A model generated the notes under the pieces. That model searched no databases. It was not told where the DNA came from and was given only the letters and a program-made list of their open reading frames with translations. A program made the position numbers and the translations under genes. A stretch of DNA of 20,131 bases. It comes from a virus. Position 1 is the first letter of the stretch. Each line of letters starts with the position of its first letter. The stretch covers positions 1-20,131 of the IMG/VR virus record IMGVR_UViG_3300010354_000900; one strand, 5' to 3'. Positions 19,562-20,131 of this stretch are shown here, one piece after another.

Positions 19562-20131
19562 TTACCAACTACTTGTACCGGTAATTTTTACCCAAATATT
19601 TGCAGTACCATCAGTATAGTTGGTATTACAAATATAAAAATCGTCACCGCTGATTGAATAATACCCTTTAAGGTCTCCTGATACACCTTTGTTAGTAGTC
19701 GGAGCAGAATCTTTATAGTGCACAAGGTGTGTGCTAACGCCCGAACCAAGTGAAGTAATATCAATAAATGCACCTCGAGCATCGCCGCCCTGCTCAAATA
19801 TTCGTAACTTATTTTTATAAGCATCAACGGTAATGCCCGTTCCTGAATAATCTGCATTAGTATTAGGTTTTGATAATAATAACTCACCACCTTCGTCGCC
19901 TGAACCTGCTAAAATAGTCATCTGCGGAACAGACACTATGTTTGAAGCAAATGTAAAGTACGGGCTACCGGCCGGATCGTTAGAACTATCTTTGTAAACT
20001 ACTTGATTAGCAGAACCTGCCACGGGACCAGCACTTCCGGTATAACCAACACTACCGGCATAACCCACTGCACCCTGATCGCCTTGGCTACCTGTATAAC
20101 CAGTAGTTCCTTGAATGCCTTGATCTCCTTG
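19562..20131 (-). CDS. Tail fibre protein with collagen-like repeats, 5' end beyond the window
   Basis: The frame is open from the window edge (20131) to the stop at 19562, 189 codons. The visible N-terminal part is a collagen-type Gly-X-Y run (QGDQGIQGTTGYTGSQGD and onward for about 13 triplets), followed by GSANQVVYKDSSNDPAGSP, a strand-rich globular end (TILAGSGDEGGELLLSKP, GITVDAYKNKLRIFEQGG) and a final DFYICNTNYTDGTANIWVKI. Collagen-like triple helices are common shafts of phage fibres and the end probably a trimer tip. A GTG at 20068 is only an internal valine codon. It lies upstream of primase with a 50-base gap holding the hairpin. Confidence 0.85.
   Translation of the reverse strand, partial: QGDQGIQGTTGYTGSQGDQGAVGYAGSVGYTGSAGPVAGSANQVVYKDSSNDPAGSPYFTFASNIVSVPQMTILAGSGDEGGELLLSKPNTNADYSGTGITVDAYKNKLRIFEQGGDARGAFIDITSLGSGVSTHLVHYKDSAPTTNKGVSGDLKGYYSISGDDFYICNTNYTDGTANIWVKITGTSSW

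Noticed and set aside
19588-19890. 100-codon minus-strand open frame
   Set aside because: It overlaps the collagen-like fibre gene in another frame; the fibre frame carries the recognisable repeats.

Overview
This AT-rich window reads as part of a T4-like contractile-tailed phage (Caudoviricetes, myovirus morphology), probably of an aquatic Gram-negative host. The evidence is a DnaB-type helicase beside a Toprim primase, class I ribonucleotide reductase with a glutaredoxin, a PAAR spike-tip protein, a beta-helix tail spike, a collagen-like fibre, and TATAAATA-type late promoters. The host is inferred only from resemblance to marine T4-like phages. All genes lie on the minus strand, so transcription runs from high to low coordinates. 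No rRNA, tRNA, CRISPR array, integrase or insertion sequence was seen.

Layout in transcription order. 20131-19562: 3' part of a collagen-like tail fibre gene. 19511-17121: primase (gp61-like) and replicative helicase (gp41-like). 17096-14304: a tightly overlapping set, namely a small conserved protein, a Pol-beta-type nucleotidyltransferase with a long N-terminal extension, and a protein with KxDG ligase-type motifs. 14290-13909: a self-contained unit (late promoter, 5' hairpin, 95-residue protein, strong terminator). 13910-11736: a coiled-coil/membrane protein, three probable virion or assembly proteins and a small protein with a capsid-targeting-like N-terminus. 11679-8889: a PD-(D/E)XK exonuclease, a tail spike and a conserved unknown. 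8873-4743: nrdA, nrdB, two small paralogues and a glutaredoxin. 4753-2483: an Sm-like small protein, PAAR and a large probable baseplate protein. 2409-1488: SleB-type endolysin and a holin candidate. 1411-1: small early-type genes, including a GIY-YIG nuclease and a 38-residue gene, two of them behind near-consensus sigma70 promoters.

How the parts work together: primase and helicase make the lagging-strand machinery, RNR plus glutaredoxin supplies deoxynucleotides, the exonuclease may process DNA, the tail genes build adsorption and puncture structures, and SleB plus the membrane protein would lyse the cell.

Two themes stand out. First, the nucleotidyltransferase, the ligase-like protein and the 137-residue protein start with short peptides resembling the T4 capsid-targeting sequence that ends at a gp21-type (L/I)xE cleavage site. 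This suggests that a nucleic-acid end-modifying and sealing pair may be packaged in the head and delivered with the DNA. Second, promoters are repeatedly merged with hairpins. The clearest case is a perfect 12-bp inverted repeat that buries the primase ribosome-binding site and carries a -10-like box in its loop. A similar promoter-in-terminator-loop precedes the exonuclease. At two genes (GIY-YIG, helicase) the predicted start site falls exactly on the A of the start codon.
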